A stretch of 64,000 nucleotides of DNA from Wurfbainia villosa (Eukaryota; Streptophyta; Magnoliopsida; Zingiberales; Zingiberaceae): positions 106,629,179 to 106,693,178 of the forward strand of contig CM045996.1 in the NCBI GenBank assembly GCA_025175895.1, written 5' to 3'. Position 1 is the stretch's first letter. Each line of letters begins with the position of its first letter. The notes below the pieces were generated by a model. The model ran no database searches, had not been told where the DNA came from, and saw only the letters and a list, made by a program, of their open reading frames with translations. Positions 1 to 10,775 of the stretch are shown here, one piece after another. Made by a program: the position numbers and the translations under genes.

Positions 1-159
1 ATTAAAAGAAATAGAATATCCATTCACAAACAATTTAGAAATCGAAATTAAATTCTTTCTAAATAGGAGTAAATAAAGGCAATTCTTAAGAACCAAAAGT
101 TTATTTTTCTCAAAAGATAAATGAACATCTCCCACTACAACAGTCGCCACCTTCGTGGC

Positions 160-1110
160 ATCGCTCAAGTACACGGTAATCTCCCACTCAGCCAGTAGTC
201 TGGTTTCCTGGAACCCCTGCAAAGTATTGCAGACATGATCAGTGGCTCCCGTATCTACACACCAGGTGCCGGTAGATAACACCGCTAAATATGTTTCAAC
301 GACTAGACCAAAAGATATACCTTTGTTCTTGCGGTTGGGGCAGTCCTTCTTCTAGTGTCCAGTCTGCTTACAAGTGAAGCACTTGCCTTTCGGCTTTTTC
401 ACTCCTCCCTGAATACCTCCCACCGCCTTCGCCCCAGTTTGTTCTTCTTCTTCTTGCCTTTCGGCTTAGAAGAAGAAACCTTTTGGGTCACCATGGCATG
501 TGCCTGAGCACTATGACGAAATAGCCCCTTTGCCACCTTGAGTTCTGTCAGAAGTTCCGTCAATGAATACAACCTCTTGTTCATGTTGTAGTTCAGGCAA
601 AACTGCTCAAAACTCCTAGGTAGAGACTGGAGTATGATATCGACCTGGGTTTTCCCATCGATCTGAGCTCCTAGGACCTCCAGCTCATTCAAATGAGCCA
701 TCATCTTGAGAACATGATCCCTCACGGGTGTTCCCTCGATCATAGTGGTCATAATCAAGTTTCTCATGGCTTCTTGCCTTGCAGCCTGATTCTAGTGTCC
801 GAAAAGTTCTTTGAGATTTAGCATCATTTAATAAGCTGTGGGCATGCCTTGATGCTGATGTTGCAGTACATTTGACATAGATGCCAAAATGTAACATCGC
901 GCCATCTCATCGGCCTTTACCCACTTCTTATAACTCTCTCTCTCCTTTTCCTCAGAATCTTCTACAGGCTTAGGAGGGCACTCTTCGAGGAGTACATATT
1001 TGTATTCCTCAGCAGTCAAGACAATGTCTAGATTCCTCTTCCAATCAACATAGTTGGGGTCCAGTAAGTTTATTCCCTTTCAGTATCACAGCAAGTTGGT
1101 TGAAAGTCAT
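160..1110 (-). pseudogene. gag and start of protease of family C, left unit (broken)
   Basis: This is the Gag polyprotein of family C, which would form the virus-like particle. Translation on the minus strand starts at the ATG at 1108-1110 (MTFNPL) and follows the same protein as the other two units. Readable blocks are 828-1019 (N-terminal Gag) and 399-767 (middle and basic C-terminal Gag). A zinc knuckle of the form CFTC-x4-H-x4-C is split by a TAG at 352-354 that replaces its Trp. Further defects are a TAA near 828, a TAG at 792-794 shared with both other units, and a frameshift at about 399-440 after the lysine-rich segment. Protease sequence continues left to about 160 and beyond. It is non-functional. 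Confidence 0.85.
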
Positions 1111-1284
1111 TTTGAAAGAAAACCTAAGAATCACATAAATCAAAACATTAGATTTCAAAAAATTATTGATTCTTCAAACAATAAAATTTTAAAATCAACC
1201 AACACCTCAAAACACCGAGAATATCGTATGCCACGATAGTGTGGATGTATACGATTTCTACATTTGTAAGAGGAGGTTTTACCC

Positions 1285-1333
1285 ATTAATTTTACTATCT
1301 TGTCAACCAAACTTTTTGACAAGTAAAATTAAT
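1285..1333 (-). other. Leader hairpin of family C, copy in left unit
   Basis: Arms ATTAATTTTA (1285-1294) and TAAAATTAAT (1324-1333) pair perfectly, followed inward by CTTGTCAA (1299-1306) and TTGACAAG (1316-1323). A 4-nt bulge separates the two stems and the loop is 9 nt. It sits in the untranslated leader between primer site and gag. The same hairpin is at 17391-17439 and 43711-43759. It may act in packaging, dimerisation or translation control; that is inference. Confidence 0.7.
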
Positions 1334-2151
1334 AGTTGGTTCCTCTTTGTCCCTATAAATAAAAGCAGTGACTCCGATGGGGAGGATACTTATATTTGTA
1401 TCTAAGTGTTCACCATTACTCGGTACCAAGGCAATTATCTCGGGTTATGTGCCTTCCGATGAGGAAGTCCATACACTCCTTAATAATTTCCTATAACAAT
1501 ATTTGATCTTGTGATCCGTACACAAACTCATCCGATGGGGAGGAAGGCACTCAGAGCTGACGCGCAAGTTTATTTGCATCACTTGTCAAATCATAATGGA
1601 GGCCGTGGGAATTTATAAAAATTTCCCTCTTCAACTTAGTAATTTGCAATTGAGGAATTTTCCTAGCCTACGACATGCATATCAAAAAAAAAGCAATAAA
1701 TATGATAAATAAATTATTTTCCAACTATTATGACTTTTGTCTTCAATATGTCTCCCATCGCATCGCCTTCTCGTTCGCTCCTCCTATGGCATGTACGAGC
1801 CATTTGGAGATCTGAGCCGAGACTAAAATCTATTTTAATTTACATCCATCGATCCTATACTCCACGAGAGAGTGTACATGAAATCTAGATCGAAAGTAAA
1901 CTAAAATAAAAAGAGTGGCTAAACAATGTCATATCTAATTTACAAAAAATTAAATACTAGTCATGTCAACCCCGAGGATTCAACAAAATATACACATACA
2001 ATCACATACACACATATGGCCATAATAGTAAGATCTTATGCATGCAACCAAAGAGTTAACCTACACATATCCTACTATTATCTGGCACATATAATATATG
2101 AAAAGTGCATAAAAATTTATCGAATCCTAAATACACAAAACCGGAAACCTT

Positions 2152-2164
2152 GGCTTTGATACCA
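2152..2164 (-). other. Primer binding site of the truncated left C unit
   Basis: The minus strand reads TGGTATCAAAGCC, one base different from the usual tRNA-Met primer site TGGTATCAGAGCC. Two bases separate it from LTR1. It shows that LTR1 is the 5' LTR of the unit running off the left edge. Confidence 0.85.
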
Positions 2165-2166
2165 AT

Positions 2167-4076
2167 TGCTGGTTTGGTTTCATTGATCCATGAGGGGAAA
2201 CTTCGCTTCCCACTTCACCTCGGTTGTTTGTTCATGGCGATCCCATCGATGGCCCTGGATAAAATAATTTAATTCTAGACAAAAGGGATTGCTCAAACAA
2301 CCAAGTCATCATCGTGCTATTCGTTTAGAGAGGTCACTTGAACAAACTTGTTGTTCAAGTGACCAACCTCTATTCTACGAGTAGCCGCAGAATAGACGAT
2401 TTCCGGATCGCCGACTTTCGTGCTTATGTTCGGGATCCAAGTATTATTTAGCCACAAACAGATTATATCATGCTCATAATTGAAAAACAAAAACAAACAT
2501 GTTATAAAAGAGAATAGAGAATCAATATACCTCTCGATCTTCTAATGTATGACCTTCCTCCTTTCGAACGTCGTGTGGGCGACGATCTACCAAAAGTTGA
2601 AGCTCCTAGATCGACAATCTTCCTTCCTTGCTCATTCCAAGCAAGTGGAAGAATAGAAACAAGGCTATTTTCCTTCTTTCAACCAACCAACAACCTCCAA
2701 GGATGGAGCTTGCCGCCGGCCAAGAAGGAAGAGGAGATTAATGGTTGCCGACCAAAAGCTTCAAGGGAGGACCCTAAGCCTTTGTTCCACCGGCCAAGGA
2801 GAAGGAGAAGAGGGGCTTTGGCCACTGGACAAAGTGTGGGAGGAGCTGTTTGGGCACCGACAAGATTGAAGAAGGAGGAGATAAAGAAATAGATTCCTTA
2901 TTTGGTGCCGCCAACCCTATTCTTCTTGCCGCCCAAGCCTCAAAACCCTAAGCCTCCAAACCCTAATCCTATCTCAATTAGGATTCATCAGTTGCCGCCC
3001 ACACCTTGCCCTCATTTTATAGAGTTAGGGATAAGCCATGTTTTAATCTCCACCATTGGTTCTAGGGATTTAATCTCAACCGTCGGATCTAGAGATTTAA
3101 TCTCAACCGTCGGATCTAGAGATTTAATCTCTACCTTTGGATCTAGAGTTTTGTTTTTATCCATTTTATCTAAGCTTCATGAGGTGTTAATAGGCTACAA
3201 TAGAGACCATGAGCAGGTGTTGGATCTTGGCCACCCATGGATCAAGCCCACATAAAGTCCGATCCATTAATGATAATCCAATCCACTAAAGGAATATCAT
3301 TGATCTACCTCACCGACCCCATAAGATAATATGGGCTCCATATATTATTTGTACATTTTCTCCCCGTATTTAATATCTCGAATGTCCGTCGATTAATTAA
3401 TTTACTGACCATTAATTAATCAACATCTAACTCCATGAGTAGTACCACTCAACCTTTTCATCATGCTGGACCAAGTCCACCTGCAGGGTTTACATGATGA
3501 ATCTTATGAGCTCCTCAAGAGGACATCATCATCCAAATATATAGGACATGGTTTCCTCCTATAATCATCGCCATACCATATAAGTAATATCATCTCCCAA
3601 CTTACCAAGCCTATTGATTTAATCTATAAATCTCACCCATTGGTAAATCAAAGAGATGAATACTAAGTATATGTGCCCGTTATTATATCAAGATTAAGAG
3701 CATGTACAAAAAAATATCTGAGGTCCGATTCGATTATGTAGTCAGTAATAAATCGAATCACCTCTAAGTCGGTCCTGATCAATACACACAAAGTGCACTA
3801 GTGTGATTCTATGGTCAAGACAAACCAATACCAAATCACACTACAACCATTCCGATGGTTTGTCCAAAGTCATCTCGGTTGTGAGCCTTTACTTATACTT
3901 TACAAGGAGCTGATAACATGATCTCCCGTGTGACACCACACACCATGTTATCTACAATTTAATGTATTAGATAATATGCATAGTCATAAAACATATGCAA
4001 ACAATGATCATGTAATTCTTATTTCAAAATAAAGATGTTCATACAAAAGATAGACTTTTCAGTATACATCCCAACA
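2167..4076 (-). repeat. Family C LTR1 (1910 bp)
   Basis: It begins TGCTGG and ends CCAACA on the plus strand. It is bounded left by a tRNA-Met primer-site complement (2152-2164) and right by a polypurine-tract complement (4077-4088). It is clearly the same sequence as 18273-20184 and 44593-46503, with scattered substitutions and short indels. A TATA-like motif lies at 3014-3023 on the minus strand, and two AAACCCTAA boxes (2943-2951, 2958-2966) lie just downstream of it. Three near-identical TTTAATCTCAACCGTCGGATC-like units of about 26 bp occur around 3065-3145. ORFs inside it (2545-2892, 2902-3255) recur in the other LTR copies and are not genes. Confidence 0.92.
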
Positions 4077-4088
4077 ATCTCCCACTTA
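4077..4088 (-). other. Polypurine tract of C internal 1
   Basis: The minus strand reads TAAGTGGGAGAT immediately before the LTR1 start TGTTGGG. This is the usual plus-strand primer position of copia elements and fixes the left border of internal 1. Confidence 0.85.
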
Positions 4089-4117
4089 TACTAAAAGACT
4101 ATGCTGTCCTCAAACTG

Positions 4118-4700
4118 CCATACATCTGATCCCCATTCCCTGCGCATGCTTATCAAAAGCTCTCGCGGGAAGGGCCTTTGTGAAAGGATCTGCCAGGTTA
4201 TCCTCTGATGTAATCTTGGCCACAACAACTTCTCCTCACTTTACGATTTCTCGTATCAGGTGGTACTTGCGCTCTATGTATTTACTAGCCTTATGGGCTC
4301 TTGGTTCCTTCGAGTTTGCAACTGCACCACTATTATCACAATAAATTGTGATAGTTCTGGGCAAACCAGGAATCACATCCAAGTCCATCAAGAAGTTCCT
4401 GAGCCACACAACTTCTTCGGCCGTCTCAGAGGCTTCCACATACTCAGCTTCCATGGTGGAGTCCGCCACGCATTTCTGCTTGACACTCCTCCATACAATG
4501 GCTCCACCTCCCAAAGTAAATACAAAATACGAGGTAGACTTACATTTATCCCTATTAGATTGGAAGTCGGAATCCGTGTAACCCACAGGGAGTAATTGGT
4601 TTGTCCAGTAAACTAGCATATAATCCCTAGTCCTTCTCAGGTACTTCAATATATGTTTTACCGCAGTCCAATATCCCTATCCTGGATTACTCTGATATGA
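4118..4700 (-). pseudogene. RNase H domain, C internal 1 (broken)
   Basis: This is the C-terminal RNase H of the copia polyprotein, which degrades the RNA strand during reverse transcription. The main readable block is 4236-4649, with the catalytic Asp in GYTDSDF, Glu in MEAEYV and Asp in YCDNSGA. The conserved tail (H-L-I-R-E-I then the LADPFTKALP-type end) continues in the same frame past a TGA just left of 4239, where the internal 2 copy has AGA (Arg). One Ala to Glu change sits beside the AEYV motif. The tail runs to the polypurine tract about 40 bp further left. Confidence 0.85.
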
Positions 4701-4970
4701 CAATGCCCACGACATAGCAGATATCTGGTATCATACATAGCATCGCATACATGAGGCTTCCTACTGCCGAAGCATATGGAACCGCCTTCATCTCCACTAT
4801 CTCCTCAAATGTTCTAGGACACATCTCCTTAGATAAAGGAACTCAATGCCTGAAGGGTAGAAACCCCTTCTTGGAGTTCTGCATGCTAAAACGATCCATA
4901 ATCGTGTCTATGTATGAAGCTTGGGATAAGCACAACATCCTTTTCCTGTGATCCCTTATAACCTTGATCC
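4700..4970 (-). pseudogene. RT C-terminal part, C internal 1, cut by element B
   Basis: The minus-strand block matches the RT palm-to-connection segment of internal 2 (20825-21080), including the HNILFL-side Q-A-S-Y-I-D-T-I-M-D-R and NSKKGFLPFRHG motifs. The coding sequence stops abruptly at 4971-4975 (CAAGG), the target duplication of element B, and resumes at 14164. Small indels break the frame within the segment. Confidence 0.8.
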
Positions 4971-4975
4971 CAAGG

Positions 4976-6372
4976 TGTTGGATCGAAAGTGTCGCTAGAG
5001 GGGGGGGTGAATAGCGATACGATGTCGTTAAAAAACTTTTGCAATAAGTAAAAAGCAAGTAGAGAGTGCACAGCGGAAATATAAAGTAGACAAGATATTT
5101 TTACGTGGTTCACAATCTTTCGATTGCTAATCCACGGCCCTAGTGATCCTTGATCACGTACGGAGGGCAATTCACTAAAACCACTCCTCCTCGTTGGAGG
5201 TAGGAGCAACGATTACAAAAAGAAATCAAGGCAAAGGGACACTCCCCCTTTCCTTGTTACGATTAAAGCACAAAGACAATTTAAAGAAGTAGAACTTAAA
5301 TAAATATACCGACAACTCTTATAAGTAGAAGATGTAGCTTTCGTTGTCGGCGGCACTTCGTCGTAGCAAATGTGAGTAGTAGTAGCGGCTATTACGACGG
5401 GCGTGTTGAGAGCTCTTGAATTCTTGTTATTTGCTTGGCTTGAACATGTCTAGGTATGGATATTGATCTATGAATTTAGACATAGGTAGTGTCCAAGGTG
5501 AGGTTCTTATCCCCCAAGACTTGTTCATCCACATCCTTTGCGCCAACTCAAGGATGAGGTGTTTCATCCAACCACCTTGTGCCACCTCCAACCTCCTTGT
5601 GCGCCCACTCAAGGATGAGGTGTTTCATCCAACCACCTTGTGCCACCTCCAACCTCCTTGGGCTAACTTGAGGATGAGGTGTTTCATCCAACCACCTTGT
5701 GCCACCTCCAACCTCCTTGGGCGCCAACTTGAGGATGAGGTGTTTCATCCAACCACCTTGTGCCACCTCCAACCTCCTTGGGCGCCAACTTGTTGGAGCC
5801 ATTCAACTTGTGCCACATCATGGGAGCCAACCATCTTGTGCCAACTCACCTTATCTTGGCCCACCACAAGGAAGCTTGGTGATGGTTTGGATGTCCACCT
5901 TGATGCCACATCACCCTTTGTACCAAAACACGAGTCAAGTCCAAATTCACCCCTTGAAATTCGAGCTCTTCTCGAGGTCGGAACTTGACTAGCAATGACT
6001 GTGAGTCAAAGGGTTTTGGACCGCATACAAGTTAGCTTAAAATATAAAGTACGATGGTTCTAACCATTTGATCTCGACCTAGACCTTCCATTCGAGGTAT
6101 TGGGTCGGATCTACGCTTAACGACCTTGCTTCGCTTTCACACGAGCTTACCTTGTAGCCTCGCTTCCGGTCTTCACCCGAGTACCTCGGCTTCCTCCGAA
6201 GTCCCTCTGGCGTTGCCCGACCACCTCGGTTCCCACCGGTGTCGCACCTTCCGCTCAACTTTAGCATTTCGCACACTTAATTGAGCTCGTAAGATAACAA
6301 ATATACCCTTAACTATTGAGCCTTTTGCCATAATCAAAATATCGTTCGACTTTGGTGCCCATCGCACTAACA
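4976..6372 (-). repeat. Element B left (3') LTR
   Basis: It starts TGTTGGATCG and ends CACTAACA, where the right LTR ends CACCAACA. It holds a C/G-tract motif (GCTAGAGGGGGGGGTGAATAGCG, 4990-5015) close to its sense 3' end, and four tandem 61-bp units (about 5545-5788). The two LTRs differ by scattered substitutions and short indels. Confidence 0.92.
5545..5788. repeat. Four 61-bp tandem repeats in the B left LTR
   Basis: The unit starts AACTTGAGGATGAGGTG and runs through GTTTCATCCAACCACCTTG to CCTTGGGCGCC. Copies begin near 5545, 5606, 5666 and 5727. The same number of copies occurs in the right LTR, so the array existed before this insertion. Long ORFs across it are artefacts of a unit that happens to lack stops. 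Confidence 0.9.
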
Positions 6373-6385
6373 ATCTCCCTTTTGA
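6373..6385 (-). other. Polypurine tract of element B
   Basis: The minus strand reads AAAAGGGAGATT directly before the LTR start TGTTAGTG. This is the standard position for plus-strand priming. Confidence 0.85.
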
Positions 6386-7251
6386 TTCATGGCAAACCGA
6401 CACAAAAGTTAAGGAAAAATTAAGCATAACAAAGAAGCTAGCATAATGATTAAGCATGAATGAGCTAGCATAAAGATTAAATATGAATGAGCTAGCATAA
6501 TGATTAAGCATGAATGAGCTAGCATAAAGATTAAATATGAATGAGCTAGCATAAAGATTAAATATGAATGAGCTAGCATAATGATTAAATATGAATGAGC
6601 TAGCATAATGATTAAGTATGAGTGAGAAATATTATTGTTTCAAGTTCTCCCCTTGAGGTAACCTCCCTTGACCAAGGTGAGTTCTTGAAAATAATTTTTA
6701 CTCCCCTTAATAGTTGCTAAAGTAAACGTATTTACTTAATAAAAACGGTAATAATTTTGTTTACTTTCTTCCTTACTTTTGTGACTTTCTCCCCTTTTGC
6801 CTTAACTCAAAAAGTTTGTAAATATATTTTAGGGTTTGTAAGTCCAAGCAAGTTCCCAATATAAATATATTTTTTTTTTAAAATAATAATAAGCTTGAAA
6901 ATATGTTCATCTAAAATGTACAACTCGGTTGGACTTGATTGATATAGAATGATCAATAAGTCTTGAAGGAGTTGATTAATTTTAAATAATTATACTCCAT
7001 GGTTCATGTCGATGCACAATCTACGTCCGAACTGTGAGTAAGGTCCTAACATCTCACGCCTGCTCACGCATAAGTACACAAACACATTAGTCCTATGTGT
7101 TGTGAGATGTGTTGGCTCCTTAAATCTATAGGTATATGATTTCTAAGGTAAGACTTAGGCTAATTCATAAAAAAGAAGCAAAAGTAGAGTACATATATAG
7201 AAAAATTTAAATCCTACTCTATTACGCATACCTAACTTTCGTCTTAATAAA
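6386..7251 (-). other. 3' noncoding region of element B, with 27-bp tandem repeats
   Basis: This lies between the RNase H end and the polypurine tract. I see no envelope-like ORF, although some SIRE relatives carry one here. Seven copies of a 27-bp unit (AGCTAGCATAATGATTAAGC plus ATGAATG) occupy about 6436-6625. An inverted repeat ACATCTCAC / GTGAGATGT lies near 7050-7110. A very similar one recurs in the noncoding block at 10327-10385 of the same element. Confidence 0.7.
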
Positions 7252-7760
7252 CTAAATTCGGGGTAGTGGTTTGGTGAAGATGTCCGCTAGGTTTGATTTG
7301 GACTCAACATACTCTAGTTGTATAGTTCCATTAGTTACATGTTCCCTAATGAAGTGGTGTTTAACTTCTATATGTTTTGTCCTAGAATGACATATTGGAT
7401 TTTTAGTTAAGTTAATTGAACTAATGTTATCTATGTAGGTTTTAATGTTGTTAAAGATTAATCTAAAGTCTTGGAGAGTGTGCTTCATCCACAGGAGCTG
7501 AGAGACACACTCACCCATCGCAACGTATTCGGCTTCGGTGGTAGATAAGGCAACGCAATGCTGCTTCATCGCACTAACTTACTAGACTCGAGCCGAGGAT
7601 TTGACAACAACCACTCGTGCTCTTTCTATCGAGTTTACTACCGGCATAGTCGGAGTCGGAGTAGCCGATTAGATTAAACTCGGTAGATCTAGGGTACCAA
7701 ATACCTACGTTTAGCGTGCCCTTTAGATATCTAAGGATACGCTTGACTAGGGTTAGGTGA
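7252..7760 (-). pseudogene. RNase H, element B
   Basis: The clean block is 7252-7569 (105 aa). It has catalytic Glu in STTEAEYVA, Asp in YIDN, the H-F-I-R-E-H motif and the LADIFTKPLP tail that ends copia polyproteins. The N-terminal part, with a GYSDSDYAG-like motif on the sense strand, continues to about 7760 in a different frame, so at least one frameshift separates them. Its job is removal of template RNA in the particle. Confidence 0.85.
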
Positions 7761-8583
7761 GACTCCTTGGCACAGGTTTGTAACCTTGCGCATACTTACA
7801 TGAATAAAATGTCGGGTCGGCTCGCGGTTAAGTATAGGAGACTTCCTATTGCGCTCCTATAGTATTTTAGGTCAACGGGTTTTCCTTCTACATCTTCGTT
7901 TATATTAACATTAGTTGCCATAGGTGTATTGATTATTTTAGCATCTTGCATTCCAAATCGATTTATTAAGTCCTTAGTATATTTTTGTTGATGTAAATAT
8001 ATTCCATCTTTAGTTTGTTTAATTTGTAAACCTAAGAAGAAACTTAACTCTCCACTAAATTCATTTCAAATTCACTTTCCATAAGTGAGATGAATTCGTT
8101 TAGCGAGGATCGAGTTGGTAGTTCCAAAAATTATATCATCTACATAGATTTGGGCTATAAAGATTTCTTTTCCTACGGTTTTAACGAATAAGGTTGGGTC
8201 GACTAAACCTTGGTTGAATCCTTTGGACTTAAGATAGATCGAAAGCCTTTCGTACAAAGCTCTTGGGGCTTGTTTGAGTCCATATAGGGCTTTCTTAAGT
8301 CTAAGGACATGGTCAGTTTATCTAGATTTTCGAATCCGGGAGGTTGAGCGTAAACTTCTTCCTTAATGTATCCATTCAAAAATGCTGACTTGACATCCAT
8401 TTGAAACAATTTAAAACCTCGATGTGCATATGCTAACAACATTCGGATGGACTCTAGTCCGCTACGGGCGTAGGTCTCATCGTAATCTAAACCTTGCTTC
8501 GACTGACTAAACCCTTTTGCGACTAACCTAGCTTTATTTCTAACTACTTCACCTTTATCATCAAGTTTATTTGAAATACCCAC
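7760..8583 (-). pseudogene. Reverse transcriptase, element B (frameshifted)
   Basis: 8203-8583 carries the RT N-terminal palm: NKARLVAKGFSQ, GLDYDETYA and the catalytic Asp in QMDVKSAFLNG. 8072-8257 is in another frame and carries the catalytic YVDDIIFG box. A frameshift lies near 8260-8310, where a single-base change disrupts the LYGLKQAPRAWY-type region. The polymerase active-site residues are intact but not in one reading frame. Confidence 0.87.
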
Positions 8584-8787
8584 CTTGTTCCAATAATTGA
8601 TTTTTCTTTAGGTGGTGGTACTAATTCCCGGACTTCATTTCTAGTGAATTGAGCTAGCTCTTCTTGCATAGCAATAATCCGATCGGGATCAAGAAGTGCT
8701 TGTTCAATAGTTTTGGGTTCGATTTTGGAAATTAACAGATTTGACTAAGGTTTCGATATGAAGCTCTAGTTCGAACCCTAAATTTGG

Positions 8788-8955
8788 ATCACCTATAACT
8801 TGATTGATAGGATGATTTGTTTGAGTCTTAGTGTGACTCGGGTTAGGGTCATCTATCACTTGGTCGATAGGATGACTTGGGTGAGTTCTAGTTTGACTTG
8901 GGTTAGAGTCATCTATCACTTGGTCGATAGGATGACTTGGGTTAGACGAGATTCA
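8788..8955 (-). repeat. 60-bp in-frame tandem repeats in the integrase-RT linker of B
   Basis: Units start at 8788, 8848 and 8908 (last one partial). Translated on the minus strand they give a 20-residue repeat around the core DDSNPSQTRTHPSHPIDQVI. Because the unit is a multiple of three it preserves frame, expanding the flexible linker between integrase and RT rather than breaking the polyprotein. Confidence 0.82.
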
Positions 8956-8964
8956 AGTTCAAGA

Positions 8965-9693
8965 TCAGTCGGGTTCGCTATAAGTTGATTTGCTAGTTGG
9001 TTTTGTTAAGGATTGAGCGGGTTCGTGTCCTTTCGTCAAAACTATATTAATGGTTTCTTCGACTCTAAGAGTGTCGTGATTGTATACCCTATAAGCTCTA
9101 CTGGTGGTTGAGTATCCTAGAAAGGTTCCAGTAGAGGTTTTGGATTTGAATTTCCCTAGGTAATCCTTAGTGTTTAAGATATGTACCTTGCATCCAAATA
9201 CCCTAAAGTACTTGATGTTCGGTATTTTATCGTGATAAATCTCGTACGAGGTCTTTTGGTGCCTCTTTACCATAAGGATCCTATTTTGGACATAGCAAGC
9301 CGTACTAACGGCCTCTGCCCAAAATCTATCGGGTAGGTTATACTCGTTTAACATTGTCCTAGCGGCTTCTTGTAGGGTTCTATTTTTTCCGTTCGACTAA
9401 CCCATTTTGTTGTGGGGTTCTAGGACATGAAAACTCATGGTGGTATCCGCTTAGGTTACGTAAATCAGAAACCTGTGGTTTTCGAATTCACCACCATGAT
9501 CGCTTCTAAGTCTTTTAATCTTAAGGTTCTTTTTATTTTCGATTAACCTACAAAGATTGATTAGTTGGTCTAGGGTATCATTTTTATGTTTGATAAACCT
9601 AACCCAAGTAAATCTAGAATAGTCGTCAATTATGACTAAGCAAAATTGACTACCATTGAGTGACTTAGCTCCATGTGAATCAAATAGATCCAT
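8965..9693 (-). pseudogene. Integrase catalytic core and C-terminal region, element B
   Basis: 9451-9693 carries the catalytic core: the first acidic residue in HMDLFD, DDYSRFTWV, and the second in RSDHGGEFEN. 8965-9354 carries the region after the third catalytic residue (LPDRFWAEAVSTACYVQNR) and the GCKVHILN / GTFLGYS segment. The two lie in different frames with stops between 9360 and 9450. Its role would be joining element cDNA to chromosomal DNA with 5-bp staggered cuts, in agreement with the 5-bp duplications here. Confidence 0.87.
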
Positions 9694-9699
9694 GTGTAG

Positions 9700-10330
9700 G
9701 AGCTCAAGAACACTTTTGGTTAGATTCTTGATTAGTTAATTGATGTTGTGTCCTAGATTGTTTACCTTGTTGACAAGCATTACATATTTTATTATCCAAG
9801 TTGTTTAGTTTAGGCAAACCTATAACTAGCCACTCGACTCATCTTGTGGACGAGTCTTGGGTGCGAGTGTCCTAGTCTTGATTGCCATAACCAAGATTCC
9901 TCTTGTGTGTCATAAGACACTTGGTTGAGGAGTTGGGTAAATTTATTGTGTAGATGTTGCTACTCCTAGTTCCTTTAAGTATTATTTTAGATGTTGCATT
10001 TATTTTGATTACGCATTCATTTTCTAGAAATATGACCTTATAATTGTTATCACACAATTGGCTTACACTAAGTAAATTATATTGAAAGTTTTCTACTAAT
10101 AACACATTTTGAATTGTAAAGTTAGAGTTGAGCTCAATATCACACGATCCGATGATTTTGAGCTTGCCGTTATTTCGAAGGCTACCGATCCTTGTCGTTT
10201 GAATCGTAACCGAAAATTTGAGTTGATCCCGGTCATGTGTCGAGCAACCATTGATCCTACACATAAGGTAGTTGGATCGGATATTGGAATTACTAAAGGG
10301 TTGTTTGTAAGTTTTTAAACCTAAATCATC
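9700..10330 (-). pseudogene. Protease and integrase zinc-finger region, element B
   Basis: 9872-10264 reads through the conserved protease C-terminal and pre-integrase segment (QNVLLVENFQYNLLSVSQLC). The WxxRLGH half of the integrase HHCC finger follows, with the Cys half near 9760-9790. The protease active site expected just upstream (YLDSGCSRHM in relatives) is disrupted near 10260 by small insertions, so no intact D-S-G is present. Confidence 0.78.
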
Positions 10331-10775
10331 TCACCAATATCTACATGATCAAAACATGTTATTCCTATGTGTTATTGTGAGATGACTATCAATTTTACTT
10401 GATTAATTTTAATGAATTTAAATTAACCAACATTAGGTTAGATTCGGATTTAGTCTAAGCTCATCAAGTAATCTTTTCAAGAGATTAGCTTCCAGGTCGT
10501 GGCGAGGCACAGAGGCCTTCTTTGATCGGAACAACGACCACTTCCTTAGACAAAGCTAATTTCAATAAATTGATAACTCGACTTACTTGAGACTACGTCT
10601 TGGTCTAACTAGTTATTTTTGAAAAGAGGCTCCCCGAGGCTCAATCTTTTCGTAGGATTTTAGTTGGTTTATTTTTGAAAAGAGGCTCCCCGAGGCTCAA
10701 TCTTTTGAGATTTTAGTTGGTTATGAGTCCTATCTAACCATTCTAAAAATAAAGGAAAAACTAAGCATGCAATTT
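10316..10775 (-). other. Noncoding block between gag and protease of B
   Basis: About 460 bp with stops in all minus frames separates the Gag C-terminus (ends 10776) from the protease. It holds an inverted repeat TCATCTCAC / GTGAGATGA (10327-10385), the structured module shared with element D (10487-10559), and a direct repeat of about 55 bp (GAAAAGAGGCTCCCCGAGGC unit) near 10615-10720. Copia gag and pol are normally one ORF, so this is an insertion or a relocated leader-like block. Either reading is inference. Confidence 0.6.
10487..10559 (-). other. Structured RNA module, B copy
   Basis: On the plus strand it runs AGCTTCCAGGTCGTGGCG, then AGGCACAGAGGCCTTCTTTG, and ends with AGACAAAGCTAA. 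The ends TTAGCTT and AAGCTAA pair, closing the block. A separate hairpin (TAATCT / AGATTA) abuts one side. Element D has the same block at 28649-28723 with only a few differences, although B and D belong to different copia lineages. Confidence 0.65.

Noticed and set aside
2545..3255. ORFs of 115 and 117 aa, also found at 18652-18999 and 44896-45681
   Set aside because: They lie wholly inside the C LTRs and recur only because the LTR recurs. Low-complexity Pro/Lys composition; no protein family.
5470..5988. 172-aa ORF with repeated MRCFIQPPCATSNLL units
   Set aside because: It is a translation of the 61-bp tandem repeats in the B LTR and continues into LTR sequence. No start context or family supports a protein.
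6386..7251. Envelope-like gene downstream of pol in element B
   Set aside because: Some SIRE relatives have one here, but this interval has only short ORFs and 27-bp tandem repeats.
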